Shown: one piece after another, positions 62,678 to 64,000 of the stretch
Numbering within the stretch: position 1 is the stretch's first letter
How the letters are laid out: every line of letters starts with the position of its first letter
Translations under genes and position numbers: made by a program
Notes under the pieces: model-generated
Told to the model about the DNA's origin: nothing
The model's database searches: none
The model's input: only the letters and a program-made list of their open reading frames with translations
From: Mycolicibacterium goodii
GTDB taxonomy: Bacteria; Actinomycetota; Actinomycetes; Mycobacteriales; Mycobacteriaceae
NCBI RefSeq assembly: GCF_001187505.1
Contig: NZ_CP012150.1
Coordinates: forward strand, 1,054,001-1,118,000
Reading direction: 5' to 3'
Length of the DNA stretch: 64,000 nt

Positions 62678-63627
62678 CGACCGTCAGCCGTGAGGTGGCC
62701 GGCCCCACCGACGACGTCTCGGTGGGGCCCGGCTTCTCGTCCGTGACGCCCCGGCGCGGATTCGACGCGGTCCGGCGCATCGTCACCCAGTGGGGCCCGG
62801 CGGTGCCGTTCCTGGTCACCGCGGGCGGAGTGCTTGTCGCAGCGGCGCTCTGGCTGATCCGCACGAGTTTCTCCGGGCCGGGCGGCGGGTGGACCCTGCA
62901 GCCGTGGCAGGACATCTTCGCCCAGCAGATCACCCGCGCCGCCATGGTGCGCTCACTCGGGTTGTCCGCGGTCGTGGCGACGCTGTGCCTGGTGATGGGG
63001 TCGGTGCTGGCGTACCTGGTCTCGGGGCTGGCCCGCCGTGGCCGCACCGCCGCGCAAGCACTGCTGAACGTGGCGGCCAACTTCGGTGGCGCCTCGCTGG
63101 CGATCGCGATGGTCTCGACACTGGGCGCAGTCGGTTTCGTGCGTCTGCTGCTGCAGGACTGGTTCGGGTACACGCTGGGTTTCGACCTGTACTCGTTCTG
63201 GGGTCTGGTGGTCACCTACCTGTACTTCATCCTGCCGCTCTACGTGCTGCTGGTGTTGCCCGCCATGTCGGTGCTGCGTGCCGAATGGTGGGACGCCGTG
63301 CAGGCCGCGGGCGGGACCCGGTGGCACTACTGGCGCCGCGTCGGGCTGCCGGTGTTGTTCCCGTTCCTGCTGTCGGGCTGGGTCCTGACCTTCGCGTGGT
63401 CGCTGGGCCAGTTCTCGGTGCCGTACGCACTTCTCGGTGATACGTCGGCGACATCGCTGATCACGACCCGGTTGGGCAATTTCCTGTTCTCGGCGACGGG
63501 CGGGACGAACCGCTTCGAGCGCGCCGCGGCGCTGGCCGTCTTCCTGATGGCGATCTCGGCGGTGGCGCTGGTGCTCTATCGGCTCATCGCCAACCGGATG
63601 CTGGCGCGATTGGAGAACCTGCGATGA
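62674..63627 (+). CDS. ABC importer permease, first subunit
   Basis: A 317-aa permease with six helices and the EAA-like loop in EWWDAVQAAGGTRWHYWRRVGLPVLFP. A 40-residue hydrophilic N-terminus precedes helix 1. ATG 62674 overlaps the binding-protein stop (ATGA). It pairs with the second permease that starts at 63624. Confidence 0.88.
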   Translation: MTTVSREVAGPTDDVSVGPGFSSVTPRRGFDAVRRIVTQWGPAVPFLVTAGGVLVAAALWLIRTSFSGPGGGWTLQPWQDIFAQQITRAAMVRSLGLSAVVATLCLVMGSVLAYLVSGLARRGRTAAQALLNVAANFGGASLAIAMVSTLGAVGFVRLLLQDWFGYTLGFDLYSFWGLVVTYLYFILPLYVLLVLPAMSVLRAEWWDAVQAAGGTRWHYWRRVGLPVLFPFLLSGWVLTFAWSLGQFSVPYALLGDTSATSLITTRLGNFLFSATGGTNRFERAAALAVFLMAISAVALVLYRLIANRMLARLENLR

Positions 63628-64000
63628 CCCGCGCGTCCCGCTGGGCGCTGCTCGGCCTGTGGGCGGTGTTCCTGGCGCTTCCCGTCGTCGCGACGGTCCT
63701 CTACTCGCTGGCCACGGTGTGGCGCGGACGGGCGTTCCCGGACGGATACACCCTCGGATGGTGGGTGAGTGCCTTCAGTGAGCCGCGGGTGGTCTCGGCG
63801 CTGCTGCGGTCGACCTGCCTGGCGCTTCTCACCGTCGTCGTGGTCGCGGCCGTCGTGCTGCCCGCCCTCTACTGGGGTCACATCCGCAATCCGCGCATCC
63901 GGACCCTGATGCAGTTGTGTGCCCTGCTGCCGTTCGCGTTGCCGTTCGTGGTGCTGGCGTACGGCATCAAACGCCTCGCCGGTGCCAGTGAGTTCACCCA
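63624..64000 (+). CDS. ABC importer permease, second subunit (cut by window end)
   Basis: Open from ATG 63624 (overlapping the previous stop by 4 nt) to the window edge with no stop. It encodes MTRASRWALLGLWAVFLALP, a helix, a TM loop GYTLGWWVSAFSEPRVVSAL and further helices (LPFALPFVVLAYGIKRLAG), as in the second permease of such importers. The ATPase gene probably follows outside the window. Confidence 0.8.
   Translation, partial: MTRASRWALLGLWAVFLALPVVATVLYSLATVWRGRAFPDGYTLGWWVSAFSEPRVVSALLRSTCLALLTVVVVAAVVLPALYWGHIRNPRIRTLMQLCALLPFALPFVVLAYGIKRLAGASEFT

Overview
The window is high-GC actinobacterial DNA with dense, mostly operonic coding. An antigen-85-type mycolyltransferase, a secreted haem-binding protein of the mycobacterial hemophore type, F420-dependent oxidoreductases, a Rv2717c-like nitrobindin and a Rv2172c-like flavin-free methylenetetrahydrofolate reductase all point to Mycobacterium. 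The many transporters, regulators and SDR enzymes suit a fast-growing environmental species (Mycobacterium/Mycolicibacterium, smegmatis-like). This assignment rests on protein character read by eye, not on a search. No rRNA, tRNA or CRISPR array was seen.

Layout. 0.2-14.6 kb: nitrobindin plus serine hydrolase; a PPOX-fold F420 enzyme; a haem-binding secreted protein; an HxlR regulator with an SDR; an Ag85 paralogue; an FAD reductase divergent from a paired acyl-CoA dehydrogenase operon; an alpha/beta hydrolase; and the large helicase HrpA. 14.6-19.85 kb is an accessory scar. A 5'-truncated polymorphic-toxin-like gene is cut by an IS21-family element (istA/istB). Its lysine-rich C-terminus and a candidate immunity gene lie beyond the element, and at the other edge the toxin abuts the tail of a CBS-domain gene. 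19.85-24.2 kb: an amino-acid-type ABC importer operon ending in a PLP aminotransferase fused to a YheO-like PAS/HTH regulator. 24.4-31.7 kb: methylenetetrahydrofolate reductase, hydrolase, type-II lumazine synthase, a large class III cyclase/ATPase/TPR protein, and an FAD oxidoreductase broken by an amber codon.

31.7-50.7 kb: DUF5995 and secreted proteins; an LLM-type F420 enzyme with a SnoaL protein; PadR and TetR regulators; a six-gene MoxR-DUF58-VWA operon; a ThuA-like protein; a metallophosphoesterase; a Zn-alcohol dehydrogenase coupled to a DsbA-like protein; a DUF3516-type SF2 helicase; a Nudix hydrolase; a GH5-like glycosidase; and a VOC protein. 50.75-53.5 kb: an alpha/beta hydrolase gene split by an IS607-type element. 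Its TnpB keeps the RuvC active site, but its TnpA is frameshifted and has Cys where the catalytic Ser should be. 53.8-64 kb: an NCS1 permease, SDRs, a LysR regulator, a methyltransferase overlapping a second and differently built MTHFR-like protein, DUF4235, a quinone oxidoreductase, and the start of an ABC importer (lipoprotein plus two permeases). The importer promoter region holds a perfect HutC/PhnF-type palindrome.

The most unusual material is the interrupted toxin/immunity locus, the TnpB-retaining but TnpA-dead IS607, the aminotransferase-YheO fusion on an ABC operon, the MoxR operon whose two VWA-like proteins have degraded MIDAS motifs, and the importer under a PhnF-like operator.
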